This document shows, in pieces, positions 8,504 through 16,347 of a stretch of DNA of 20,906 bases. A program made the translations under genes and the position numbers. Within the stretch, counting starts at the first letter, position 1. Each line of letters begins with the position of its first letter. The notes beneath the pieces were generated by a model. It ran no database searches. It saw only the letters and a program-made list of their open reading frames with translations, and was not told where the DNA came from. Source of the DNA: Lachnospiraceae bacterium (lineage in GTDB: Bacteria > Bacillota > Clostridia > Lachnospirales > Lachnospiraceae). Location: the NCBI GenBank assembly GCA_009774395.1, contig VSNQ01000079.1:1508-22413 (forward strand). Direction: 5' to 3'.

Positions 8504-8950
8504 TTATCCGCCTGCCTTTCTGTCAAATGTCCGCTGGATAATATCCAGCGTTTCCTTTTCCGCATCATTTACTGCTTTCGCAAGAAATGGGCTTGGCGGC
8601 TGGTGCCCAGCTATTCCATATTCTTTCCAGATTGCTTTTAATGCATTGCTGACAGGATAAACACGTTCTTTTTCCCCCCCTGCATGATATAGCTTAACCT
8701 TTGAATAACCTTTTGGCCCTACGTTTACTATCCATGCTCCATTTTTTGATTTTTTTACTTTGCTTGCCTTAATTGATTTTACAAGTTCAGAATCACCTGT
8801 ATGCGCAACTGCTGCCTGTGCTGCCGATTTCATGGAAGTTTCCAGAGCAGGTGCCGAATCCTCCAAAGCTTCCTTTGCAAAACTATCAAAATCCATTTCA
8901 AACAATGAATCAAAATCTGTTTTGTCATGATATACCTCAAAACCTGCCAT
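8504..8950 (-). CDS. HK97 gp10-like tail/neck protein
   Basis: A 148-residue protein with the signs of the HK97 gp10 family: an N-terminal acidic helix, the 'HTGDSELVKSIKASKVKKSKNG' region where a helix leads into a strand, a central VNVGPKGYSK strand, and the C-terminal 'GHQPPSPFLAKAV' motif in which PPSPFL precedes the last helix. The family acts in head-tail joining or tail completion. It sits between head closure and tail terminator genes as in HK97-like phages. AAGGTG lies seven bases upstream of the ATG. Confidence 0.82.
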   Translation of the reverse strand: MAGFEVYHDKTDFDSLFEMDFDSFAKEALEDSAPALETSMKSAAQAAVAHTGDSELVKSIKASKVKKSKNGAWIVNVGPKGYSKVKLYHAGGEKERVYPVSNALKAIWKEYGIAGHQPPSPFLAKAVNDAEKETLDIIQRTFDRKAGG

Positions 8951-8956
8951 ATTATT

Positions 8957-9271
8957 TCACCTTACGCATACAATTTCTAAATTTTTGTATACCCCTTTCC
9001 TGCGCACGTCATAAATCTTATATTGTTCGTTATTGTATTCCACCATATCCGGATGCTTGTTATCAAACAGGGCAGCTTTATATGAATCTGTATCAACCAT
9101 AAATATAACCGAAACATTTATCCCTGCCCGTTCTGCCTCATACTTTTCTATTACTCCCGCCGATCGTATCCCTGCAAAAATTTCCTTTTTGACAACCTCT
9201 GCCGTTTCTTCAAAGCCACGTTTATTACGCTTTTTAATCGTAGTCACTAAATTAATCATTTCGTTATACAT
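8957..9271 (-). CDS. Head closure protein (SPP1 gp16-like)
   Basis: A protein of about 104 residues with the beta-barrel pattern of head-tail adaptor/head closure proteins (KRNKRGFEETAEVVKKEIFA, then VSVIFMVDTDSY, EYNNEQYKIYDVRRKG and a final strand KNLEIVCVR). It plugs the connector after packaging and is the docking site for the tail. The frame extends to a GTG at 9283, but GGAGGG lies five bases before the ATG at 9271, and the GTG would overlap this site, so the ATG is chosen. Its start overlaps the end of the previous gene by eight bases, suggesting coupled translation. Confidence 0.72.
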   Translation of the reverse strand: MYNEMINLVTTIKKRNKRGFEETAEVVKKEIFAGIRSAGVIEKYEAERAGINVSVIFMVDTDSYKAALFDNKHPDMVEYNNEQYKIYDVRRKGVYKNLEIVCVR

Positions 9272-9581
9272 TGTACCCTCCACTTAACGACATGGAATCC
9301 CTTAGTTTCTCAAAAGATGTCATATATGTACTGCCCTTTTCCTCAAAATCTTCCATGCCTTTGGCATACAATTCAATTGCTTTTCTAATTAACGGTTTGT
9401 TATTAATTATCCTGTATCCGTCCTCATCTGTCAGATACTGTCCTGTGTCATCCGTTTCATATGGTTCTACGCCTGCCCTTGACAACTCATCTGCTCCGGC
9501 ATATATGTCAGACAAAAGGATATCATCAAGGGCATTGTGTGAAATTCTCTGCGATAATTTTATTTGTTTCAGCAATTCCAT
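9264..9581 (-). CDS. Head-tail connector protein (gp6-like)
   Basis: A small acidic helical protein of about 105 residues placed between the capsid gene and the head closure gene, where HK97 gp6 / SPP1 gp15-like connectors are found. The order of helices (ELLKQIKLSQRISHNALDDI, LIRKAIELYAKGMEDFEEKG, TSFEKLRDSMSLS) fits the adaptor fold that forms the ring under the portal. AAGGAGG stands upstream of GTG (9584) and ATG (9581). The spacing allows either, and the ATG is preferred. Confidence 0.65.
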   Translation of the reverse strand: MELLKQIKLSQRISHNALDDILLSDIYAGADELSRAGVEPYETDDTGQYLTDEDGYRIINNKPLIRKAIELYAKGMEDFEEKGSTYMTSFEKLRDSMSLSGGYNV

Positions 9582-9605
9582 CACGCCGCCCTCCTTATCC
9601 TGTCA

Positions 9606-10823
9606 CTATTTTGTCTGTGCTACTTCTTTTAACAATGCGTGCGCTTTGTTTGTAATGATATTGCCATCCATAATTGCATATCCGCAGTAATCCGTTTCCC
9701 GATCCTTAACATGATCTTCTGACATCATAGTCATTTCCTTGTTGATATTGGCATGGTATCCGGCAAATGCATTAGATATCAATATTTCGCCATCCAGCAT
9801 GGAATCATCTTCCTTTACTTCCATGCCGAGTACTCTGTATCCTCCCGTCGTTGGGTCAGACATAAAGATAGGTCGTTTGTTAGCATCTACAATATTCGCT
9901 ATCTTGTTCCAGATTGTTGCTGAATTTGCATAAATCCTAAGTCCTGCGCTGTATCCGCTCTTAATCAACGCTCTTGCTGCGGTCATATTTGCAAATTCAG
10001 GCACGCCTTCATATGTAATAATCTGCGGCGTATTGCTTTCTTTTTCAAGTGCAGTCACTACCCCAACAGGTTCTGGTTTGCCCGCTACAGCCGTTCCTTT
10101 TCCGTGTGTTGCGCCATATCCAGCCGCTGCTCCCATTTTTTTCGCCATTTTCCGCTGAATATATGGAATAAAGTCGTCCATTGCCATTTCTTTTAATTTC
10201 CAAGATACTGTTATTGTCCTCGCAAGTTCGCATCCAGATAATAAAAACTCCTTAAATTTTTCCTTTCCATCTTCTGTTTTGGTTGCCTCCTCATACCATG
10301 CTGCATCCGAACTTGTATCTTCCATTGGCACTGACAAAATGCCGTTTACATACGTTTTCTGCACATCCTCAAAATATGGATACATCTCTCCTGCCAATTC
10401 CCAAATCTTACCTGCTACAGACTTTGGGATAACAATTCCTGTATTTTTAGTCGTATGTGTATATGCTTCATTTACGAGTCTGTATGTTTCTGCTTCTGCA
10501 TTATCTAAAGGCTTGCCTTGTAACTGCTTGCCCCATGCGTTCAAATATTCTTTGGATTCCCACATTTCCAAAATATTCTTATTTTTTAGTGTTTCTCCGG
10601 TATCCAGTTCGCCTTCCAAATCTATAATTGGATTTTTTGTCTGCGGCTCTGTGTTTAACGCATTAAAATTCGCCGCCGCCTGTGCAATCGCATCCCATTT
10701 TTGATCAAGAGCTGTTACTTCATCAATTTTTGCCTGTGCCTGTTCTGCGTCACCAGCATCAATAAATGCCTGTGCTTCTGCCATCAGCTTTCTTCTCATT
10801 GCTTCATATTGTTTTTTGTTCAT
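9606..10823 (-). CDS. Major capsid protein, HK97 fold
   Basis: A 405-residue protein with the layout of HK97-type capsid precursors. The N-terminal ~100 residues are helical and charged (the scaffold or delta domain, usually cut off by the prohead protease). The mature part follows, with the N-arm/E-loop region (NTGIVIPKSVAGKIWELAGE), the spine helix area (SGCELARTITVSWKLKEMAM), and the A-domain region with GGYRVLGMEVKEDDSMLDGE and ANINKEMTMMSEDH. The ATG overlaps the end of the protease gene by 20 bases and has GGAGGG nine bases upstream. No separate scaffold gene is present, which agrees with a fused scaffold domain. Confidence 0.93.
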   Translation of the reverse strand: MNKKQYEAMRRKLMAEAQAFIDAGDAEQAQAKIDEVTALDQKWDAIAQAAANFNALNTEPQTKNPIIDLEGELDTGETLKNKNILEMWESKEYLNAWGKQLQGKPLDNAEAETYRLVNEAYTHTTKNTGIVIPKSVAGKIWELAGEMYPYFEDVQKTYVNGILSVPMEDTSSDAAWYEEATKTEDGKEKFKEFLLSGCELARTITVSWKLKEMAMDDFIPYIQRKMAKKMGAAAGYGATHGKGTAVAGKPEPVGVVTALEKESNTPQIITYEGVPEFANMTAARALIKSGYSAGLRIYANSATIWNKIANIVDANKRPIFMSDPTTGGYRVLGMEVKEDDSMLDGEILISNAFAGYHANINKEMTMMSEDHVKDRETDYCGYAIMDGNIITNKAHALLKEVAQTK

Positions 10824-11520
10824 GTGTGTTTCCCTCCAATTTTAATAAATTTAGCTTTGCCTGCATTAACGCAGCATTTTCTTTTTTTTGATGTATGTTG
10901 CCTTCTGCCATATTTTTTACTTTTTCTATTTGTTCCTGTGTTGGAAGGCTGAATAATGGCCCCGCTGTAATCACTACTTCCTGCTTCGGCTCGTCTTGGA
11001 ACATTATTTTATCAATCAGCCCTCGTTCCTGTGCCTGCTGTGCTGTCAGCCATGTTTCATGTTCCATCATCTCAAGCGCATCCGCCTCTGTCATGCCTGC
11101 TTTTGCCATATATGCAGTGCACAACGCTTTATCGGCTGTTCTTAGCACTTCGCCCATATGTTCCATATCACGGTGATTCCCGTTTACGCCAGAAGATACA
11201 CAGTGTACCATCATAAGAGCCGTTGGCGACATTTCCGAATAGCCAGCCATAGCAGCTATGGAAGCTGCGCTACACGCTTCACCGACAATAAATATTTTCA
11301 CATTATCTTTACGCCCGCGCAGCAATGTGTAAATTTCGCTCCCTACATCAATTACGCCTCCCGGCGAATTAATATATACTTCGATTTCATCTCCGTCGCA
11401 GAACTGATCCAGCACCCCTTGGATATCCTGCGGACAGGTGCAGTCCATACCGAAATAGTCATAATACCATTTATAATCATTCGGCACCATAACGCCCCTG
11501 ATATTTATTTTATGTGTCAA
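10804..11520 (-). CDS. ClpP-like prohead maturation protease (S14)
   Basis: A 238-residue protein with a ClpP fold: 'EVYINSPGGVIDVGSEIY' (residues about 47-64), the nucleophile region GEACSAASIAAMAG with Ser84, and 'ALMMVHCVSS' with His106. The acidic position before WLTAQQAQERGLIDKI is Glu155 in place of the usual Asp. Such enzymes cut the scaffold domain off the capsid protein during head maturation. It lies between portal and capsid genes as expected. The start is a TTG at 11520 (TTG ACA CAT AAA) supported by a perfect AAGGAGG eight bases upstream. It overlaps the portal gene by 11 bases. The C-terminal ~40 residues are a charged tail overlapping the capsid gene start. Confidence 0.9.
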   Translation of the reverse strand: MTHKINIRGVMVPNDYKWYYDYFGMDCTCPQDIQGVLDQFCDGDEIEVYINSPGGVIDVGSEIYTLLRGRKDNVKIFIVGEACSAASIAAMAGYSEMSPTALMMVHCVSSGVNGNHRDMEHMGEVLRTADKALCTAYMAKAGMTEADALEMMEHETWLTAQQAQERGLIDKIMFQDEPKQEVVITAGPLFSLPTQEQIEKVKNMAEGNIHQKKENAALMQAKLNLLKLEGNTHEQKTI

Positions 11521-12775
11521 TATATCCGCCTCCTTCTTTGCCGTATTTCAATAGACTCGTGATAATTCCTGCCATTACTATATAGTTATCTGCATTCATT
11601 TTATTAATAACAGCTTCTGCCATATCAACAACCTGTGTATCCAGCCGCCGTATTGGTTTGTCACCGCCCTCAATTGGTGCTAAATTCATTGTTTCGCGCC
11701 ATTCATTCGGTGTCATAGATCCTCGGTCAACCATCTGCACAAGATTTAATTTTGTTGACAGGCTTGCACATTGCAGATTGCTTGCTTCAAAAATGATTTT
11801 ATTGTTGCATCCGCGTTCCCGTCTGCTGAACAAACGAACCGAATACGTTTGTCCAAGCTGAATAGCTAACGGCTCAATTTCCGCTTCAAAGTATGCGTTC
11901 CATTCATCTTCTGTCCATTTCGACTGTACAATATTTTCATTTGTGTTAAAAAACGAATATATGCGGTTTATGGTTTCCTTCGTCTGCAGGGCATTGGGAA
12001 CATAATCTTTAGGCTCTATCCGCACCGCTTCGGTTTTTGCGTCTGTTCCGGCTGCTCCAAATGTTTCACTTTCAACGCTTAAATAATTATCAACAAATTC
12101 CTTTACATTTTTTTTGATATCTTCCGGTCTTAGGGACTGTGTAAATTTCAATAGCCATCTCACAATCCCGCTGTTTTTGATAGCCTTTATCATGCCTTGA
12201 TCTATTGTGCCGATAACCTCCATCATCTGTGCTAATGCTTTCGCTGGGCTTTCCCCGAAAATATCATTTTCATTAAAATCTTGCCGCAGGTGGATAATTT
12301 CAGAGTACGGAAATTTCTGCCCTTTTCCGTTTCTGTATGTAAATTTTAGGAACAATTCCCCAGCATTATTATATTCTGTTTCACAGAATACACATGGAAT
12401 AGGATACAACTGCATGGGTTTCCCATTTTCATCACGAACAATCAATATAAACGCATTATTGTTCAGGCATAACTGCGTTGCAACTTTTTCCTGAAACTGC
12501 TGCGCTGTCATAAATGGATTGGGTTCTGCTAACAAAAATTTAATATTGGCGTCCAGATTTACTTTCAGCCCCCCTATATCATCCCTTATATGTTTTCCTA
12601 CCAATTTTCCAGCCGCTTTTACTTTCGGACGAAGGCATGATCTTACAATGTCGCTTTCATACAATTTCCCATTCCATGAATAATATGACTCTCCATATGT
12701 CGTTACCATCTGCAATATATCGCGTCCTGCTTTCTCACTTTCTTTCATAGGCTCTCTTTTTCTAAACAGTTTCAT
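11510..12775 (-). CDS. Portal protein, HK97 family
   Basis: A protein of about 421 residues with the HK97 portal pattern: 'YYSWNGKLYESDIVRSCLRPKVKAAG' near the N-terminus, the 'LLAEPNPFMTAQQFQEKVATQ' helix, the clip/stem region 'YRNGKGQKFPYSEIIHLRQDFNENDIFGESPA', and 'RGSMTPNEWRETMNLAPIEGGD' near the C-terminus. Twelve copies form the ring through which DNA enters and leaves the head. The frame extends to a GTG at 12781, but AGGAG five bases upstream favours the ATG at 12775. It starts right after the large terminase gene. Confidence 0.92.
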   Translation of the reverse strand: MKLFRKREPMKESEKAGRDILQMVTTYGESYYSWNGKLYESDIVRSCLRPKVKAAGKLVGKHIRDDIGGLKVNLDANIKFLLAEPNPFMTAQQFQEKVATQLCLNNNAFILIVRDENGKPMQLYPIPCVFCETEYNNAGELFLKFTYRNGKGQKFPYSEIIHLRQDFNENDIFGESPAKALAQMMEVIGTIDQGMIKAIKNSGIVRWLLKFTQSLRPEDIKKNVKEFVDNYLSVESETFGAAGTDAKTEAVRIEPKDYVPNALQTKETINRIYSFFNTNENIVQSKWTEDEWNAYFEAEIEPLAIQLGQTYSVRLFSRRERGCNNKIIFEASNLQCASLSTKLNLVQMVDRGSMTPNEWRETMNLAPIEGGDKPIRRLDTQVVDMAEAVINKMNADNYIVMAGIITSLLKYGKEGGGYIDT

Positions 12776-12783
12776 ATCCACTC

Positions 12784-14472
12784 CTAAATCATTGATAAAT
12801 ATTCTTCCAGATTATTTTCTAATACAACATAGGCATCCAGCAGCCCCGCAAGCCCGTCAATCCTTCTTGTGCCGATATTTCCTTTACACGGCTGAATATT
12901 ATCATTTTTATCAATGTCAACAGATGTATTACCTAAACACCATTTCAATATTGGATTGTTATTGTAGATCACTTTTTTCTTCTCAATGTCAGCCCCCAGC
13001 GACTTCATAGGGCTTGACAGCGTTTTCTTGCCTTGGATAACAGGCTCCATAACAATCGATCCAAACGTATTTTTCATATCCTCCACAAAATATGTTGCTG
13101 ACCATGAATCATATCCACATTTATACAGGTAAATATCTTTTTCCTGCTGTATTTCCTCAAACCACTCACGGATATATTTATAATGCACTCTGTTTCCGGG
13201 ACAAGTCCGCAAAAGTCCTTGCTCTTTCCATAAGTCGTATGGTATTCTGTCTTCTCTTACTCTGCGTTCCAGCAAATCTTCTGGGAGCCAGTACATCTGC
13301 AATACATAAATCCGCTCGTCCCCTTGAACCATAAATATTACTGTCGCATTCGTTAAATCCGTAGTGCTCGACAAGTCACATCCTCCTATGCCATAACGTG
13401 GTTTCAATAAAGCTATATCAAATAGTTCGGTATTGTTAAGCTGCTCAAAGGTCAGCCACGCTTCGGAGGAGGTTTCTCGAATATTAAATTCCTTACAAAC
13501 AAGATTTTTTACAAGTGCAGGATTGATAAGTGCTTTGTTTACTTTGTTTTCTAAATACTCCCATTTTTTGGATACGCCGAGATTCGGGTTCGCTTTCAGC
13601 CATTTGTTTTTATCCGTCCATTCCTTTCGTTCATCTAGTTCGTAGATAAACGGGAAAAAATGAATATCTTTATATCCATTATCATCAAACAATCCATTGA
13701 CAATATGTGCTGCTTCCTCATATTTTGCGTCATAAATATCCTCTCTAATGGTTCCGGCTGTTGATGTGATATAAATAAGCGGCTGATTGCGTGCGGATAC
13801 ACCATCCGCTAAGATATCGTAAAGTGCCTTGCCGTTTTTCCACTGGTGAATCTCATCCATCAGCGCACAATGAATATTCATTCCATCCAAACTGTCAGAA
13901 TCACTTGCCAGCGGCTTAAATACACCATTGTTAAATTCTTCACTTGAAATATCTCCTATTCTGCATTTCAAACGCTTTGACAGAACCCCTGACTTTTTTA
14001 TCATGCGTTTACTTTCCTGCCATATTATTTTCGCCTGATCTCTTTTGGTTGCTGCACTGTATACTTCTGGTCTTTTTTCTCCATCCCCTATCAGCATATA
14101 AAGACCAACTACAGAAGCAAGGAGGGATTTTCCATTCTTCTTCCCTACGATAAACAGAGATTCGTGGCAGGTTCTGTATCCATGCTCATCTACAAAACCA
14201 AATACTGCCGCCAAATGCGCCTTTTCCCATAATTCCAGCACTACTGGTTTACCATCTCCTGCAGACGGACAGCAGAAGTTTTCAGCAAATTCTATAATGT
14301 GGTTTGCCCTTGCCGCATTGTACGCCATCTGTTTCGTGGGATTATGCACCTTGTCTGCTAAATATTGATACCATCTGCGAATTTTACTTGATACGGGTAT
14401 TTCACCCTGTTCTATTTTCTTCCAATACTCCAAAATAGGGTTATAACTGACGGCGTATTTTCTCCTAGCCAT
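12784..14472 (-). CDS. Terminase large subunit
   Basis: A 562-residue packaging motor. The ATPase half has a Walker A-like VGKKNGKS (residues 109-116), a Walker B 'HCALMDE' (201-207, Asp206/Glu207) and a coupling motif 'YITSTAG' (234-240). The nuclease half has acidic residues in GGCDLSSTTD (Asp366), CGYDSW (Asp455) and RIDGLAGLLDAYV (Asp539, Asp546), the RNase H-like set that cuts concatemeric DNA. The type fits the HK97 / phi-SLT cos-like group, agreeing with the adjacent HNH gene. It overlaps the small subunit gene by eight bases. Confidence 0.95.
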   Translation of the reverse strand: MARRKYAVSYNPILEYWKKIEQGEIPVSSKIRRWYQYLADKVHNPTKQMAYNAARANHIIEFAENFCCPSAGDGKPVVLELWEKAHLAAVFGFVDEHGYRTCHESLFIVGKKNGKSLLASVVGLYMLIGDGEKRPEVYSAATKRDQAKIIWQESKRMIKKSGVLSKRLKCRIGDISSEEFNNGVFKPLASDSDSLDGMNIHCALMDEIHQWKNGKALYDILADGVSARNQPLIYITSTAGTIREDIYDAKYEEAAHIVNGLFDDNGYKDIHFFPFIYELDERKEWTDKNKWLKANPNLGVSKKWEYLENKVNKALINPALVKNLVCKEFNIRETSSEAWLTFEQLNNTELFDIALLKPRYGIGGCDLSSTTDLTNATVIFMVQGDERIYVLQMYWLPEDLLERRVREDRIPYDLWKEQGLLRTCPGNRVHYKYIREWFEEIQQEKDIYLYKCGYDSWSATYFVEDMKNTFGSIVMEPVIQGKKTLSSPMKSLGADIEKKKVIYNNNPILKWCLGNTSVDIDKNDNIQPCKGNIGTRRIDGLAGLLDAYVVLENNLEEYLSMI

Positions 14473-14887
14473 TCCGTTCTCCTAAAAATTCATCAAAGCC
14501 ATCACTCTTTAGCATAATCTGTGATTTTGGCATACAGTCAAGTAATATCTTCATTGCCTGTGTCTGCTTTTGTGACATTGCAAGGTATAGCTGCGCATCC
14601 GGACTTTGCTTTGTTCCGTACTGGTTCTCACCGTTCTTATATTCTACTGTTGTTCCATCCCTGATAATGTTCTCCCGCAAATCCTGCATTGCAACTGTCA
14701 AAAAAGCAACATCATCAATTGTTGTCAGTACTAGTTTCTTTTTATTTTCATCAATTTCCTTAAACAATTTTCTTAGTCTGCTGACCTCTTTCTTAATCCG
14801 CTTTTGTTTTTCCAAATACTTGGAAACGCTGTCATATTCTGCCTCTCTGCGAATTTCTTCTTTAATCAGTTCCTCATCCGAAATCAT
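14465..14887 (-). CDS. Terminase small subunit (P27 family-like)
   Basis: A protein of about 140 residues, helical and charged, directly before the large terminase. The C-terminal part (SPDAQLYLAMSQKQTQAMKI) is the conserved end of P27-type small terminases in Firmicute phages. The protein recognises the packaging site and stimulates the large subunit. Two starts are possible, GTG at 14896 and ATG at 14887. AAGGGGGG lies only one base before the GTG, so the ATG (10 bases away) is preferred. Confidence 0.8.
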   Translation of the reverse strand: MISDEELIKEEIRREAEYDSVSKYLEKQKRIKKEVSRLRKLFKEIDENKKKLVLTTIDDVAFLTVAMQDLRENIIRDGTTVEYKNGENQYGTKQSPDAQLYLAMSQKQTQAMKILLDCMPKSQIMLKSDGFDEFLGERNG

Positions 14888-14937
14888 AAATACCACACCC
14901 CCCTTATGACAGCCTGTATATTAAATGAACCTGTGCC

Positions 14938-14951
14938 GTCGGTCTGCCGAC
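14938..14951. repeat. Small hairpin between HNH and small terminase
   Basis: GTCGG-TCTG-CCGAC, a perfect five-base-pair stem, in the short gap between the HNH and small terminase genes. This gap is near where cos or terminase-binding sites often lie. No cos site can be identified from the sequence alone. Confidence 0.35.
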
Positions 14952-14959
14952 CCGCGTTT

Positions 14960-15304
14960 TCAATCTGAATTTAGGGGGGAGTCTATCTCCCTCAATGAAA
15001 TTGGCTGACCGTCTGCGCCAAAAGAAAATAATGGTTTTGTTTTATTGTTTCCTACTCCGTGTCCGTCAAATTTATCGTGACATGGTTTGCATACATACTT
15101 TAGATTCTCATGATTCAAAGTGATGTCAGGATTATGGATATTGCTTTCTGTTAATGTTGTTTTATGATGCACTATGTATCCAAGATTCGTGTGACATTCT
15201 TCACACATTCCTCCATCAATCGCTATCCGCTGTTGGATATAACTGTTCTTGCACTGCTGCCACGCCTTTGAATTATAAAATGTTTTTGCATACTCTTTCG
15301 CCAT
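14960..15304 (-). CDS. HNH endonuclease of the packaging module
   Basis: A 114-residue HNH nuclease. Cys34-x2-Cys37 and Cys72-x2-Cys75 form a zinc site, the catalytic region is 'YIVHHKTTLTES' (His46/His47), then 'NHENLKYVCKPCHDKFDG' with Asn67 and His76. The family is known to work with terminase in cos-type phages of the HK97 and Gram-positive groups, where it is needed for DNA cutting at cos. It is the first gene of the late operon here, 72 bases before the small terminase. AAAGGAG lies six bases upstream of the ATG. Confidence 0.92.
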   Translation of the reverse strand: MAKEYAKTFYNSKAWQQCKNSYIQQRIAIDGGMCEECHTNLGYIVHHKTTLTESNIHNPDITLNHENLKYVCKPCHDKFDGHGVGNNKTKPLFSFGADGQPISLREIDSPLNSD

Positions 15305-15322
15305 GATTTACTCCTTTAACGC

Positions 15323-15353
15323 AAAAAGAACACTGTCAAGCAGTGTCCTTTTT
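15323..15353 (-). terminator. Intrinsic-terminator-like hairpin before the late operon
   Basis: On the minus strand AAAAAGGACACTG-CTTGA-CAGTGTTCTTTTT forms a 13-pair stem with one G-U and a five-base loop, ending in a run of five T. It lies between the late regulator gene and the HNH gene, about 19 bases before the HNH start. Because both arms are A/T flanked it could also act on the plus strand, with one A-C mismatch. Confidence 0.65.
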
Positions 15354-15461
15354 GTAATGTAATTCTTAATTTGTTAACACAAAAGTATCTGCTTATTTCC
15401 ACATTAACATATTAAATGTAGAAAAAAGCGACACTTATATTCTTGCTGTAAAAAATTTAAT
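15354..15461 (-). promoter_or_regulatory. AT-rich intergenic region upstream of the late operon
   Basis: About 110 bases between the regulator gene and the terminator hairpin. It contains the palindromic core TGTTAACA (near 15372-15379), an imperfect ACATT...AATGT inverted repeat (15401-15419) and one copy of TAAGAATT (15361-15368). I see no convincing sigma-A -35/-10 pair. The late promoter would be expected here if the regulator acts as an ArpU/RinA-type activator. Confidence 0.35.
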
Positions 15462-15773
15462 TCATTTATATTTATTTAAGTATCGTGTTACCATTTTTTC
15501 TGGGGAAGATCTATCATAATGCATTATCCTAGCTATCTTGCTCCATGTATATCCATCCACATATTTATATTGCATTATCCTCCTAACCCGACTATCAACA
15601 ACAGAATTTATGTATTTTGTAATTTCTTTTTCCAGTTCTGCTGCCATTTGTTTTCTTTTTTCCAACAGTTCTACATTGCCCGAAGGACTTATACCTTCAT
15701 GCCTTATCTTTTGTTCAATTTCTTTTATTTCTTTTTTTAGGTCAATTAATTGTTCAAGATTTGCCTTCGTCAA
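15462..15773 (-). CDS. Late regulator, ArpU/RinA-like (sigma region 4-like HTH)
   Basis: A 103-residue protein with an N-terminal coiled coil (LEQLIDLKKEIKEIEQKIRH) and a C-terminal helix-turn-helix (RVRRIMQYKYVDGYTWSKIA, then RIMHYDRSSPEKMVTRYLNK) resembling sigma region 4. This build is shared by the ArpU, RinA and related late transcription regulators that sit just before the packaging genes in Firmicute phages. The start is a TTG at 15773 with GGGAG eight bases upstream. There is no ATG near the N-terminus. It probably activates, or allows read-through into, the late operon. The function is inferred from fold and position. Confidence 0.65.
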   Translation of the reverse strand: MTKANLEQLIDLKKEIKEIEQKIRHEGISPSGNVELLEKRKQMAAELEKEITKYINSVVDSRVRRIMQYKYVDGYTWSKIARIMHYDRSSPEKMVTRYLNKYK

Positions 15774-15787
15774 TGTTCTTTCTCCCT

Positions 15788-16045
15788 TTAGCTATTTTTC
15801 AGTTCTGCTGCCACATATGAATATTGGCACTCAACCGTCCTCACGAATCTTCCATCATCAAGCCTTATAATTTCCTCGAATGGTTCTTCTATATCACTTC
15901 TTATAATTGTTCCCATACAGTATTTAGATGTGTCATAATGGAAGCAAACTTTTACTCTTGCCCCTACTGCCATTTCTGGATATTTATAATTCTTATCTCT
16001 TTGTTTTGGAAATTTGTCATAAGCAATTGTTTCTACACAGCCCAT
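15788..16045 (-). CDS. Small phage protein of unknown function
   Basis: An 85-residue protein (MGCVETIAYDKFPKQRDKNY...). The middle, 'MAVGARVKVCFHYDTSKYCMGTIIRSDIEEPFEEIIRLDDGRFVR', reads like a small beta-barrel (SH3/KOW-like alternation of strands), often seen in tiny phage accessory proteins. I do not recognise the family. AAAGGCGG lies seven bases before the ATG. It is 14 bases upstream of the late regulator and probably in the same transcript. Confidence 0.6.
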   Translation of the reverse strand: MGCVETIAYDKFPKQRDKNYKYPEMAVGARVKVCFHYDTSKYCMGTIIRSDIEEPFEEIIRLDDGRFVRTVECQYSYVAAELKNS

Positions 16046-16075
16046 AATTAAACCGCCTTTCCCCTTAATTAAATA

Positions 16076-16315
16076 TCATTCTCCTAAATAAATGCTTGTA
16101 TTCGCCATTTGCTCAATCCATTCTTTGTATTGGTTTGCTTCATAAATCAAAGTATCTAACAATGGAATTATAGATTTTAATATTCTGCTGTCTTTATTAT
16201 CAAACATTTTTGTTCTGTATTCAACGATTGTGTCTGCTGTGGTTTGAATATCTGTATCATATTCTAGTGCTGTATCATATAATTTTGATAATTCTCTTAT
16301 TTGTTCGTTAATCAT
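16076..16315 (-). CDS. Small helical protein of unknown function
   Basis: A 79-residue, mostly helical, acidic protein (MINEQIRELSKLYDTALEYD ... NQYKEWIEQMANTSIYLGE). No recognised family. The ATG at 16315 is 14 bases after a perfect AGGAGG, too far for best use. The ideally spaced codon (8 bases) is an in-frame ATA two codons earlier, which would add two residues. It follows the PP-loop gene closely. Confidence 0.5.
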   Translation of the reverse strand: MINEQIRELSKLYDTALEYDTDIQTTADTIVEYRTKMFDNKDSRILKSIIPLLDTLIYEANQYKEWIEQMANTSIYLGE

Positions 16316-16347
16316 GGTTATTTCAAAATCCTCCTGTAAATTTCAGT

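Noticed and set aside
14888..14959. A cos site between HNH and small terminase genes
   Set aside because: Position would fit and a small hairpin is present, but no cohesive-end sequence can be recognised without genome ends or relatives.
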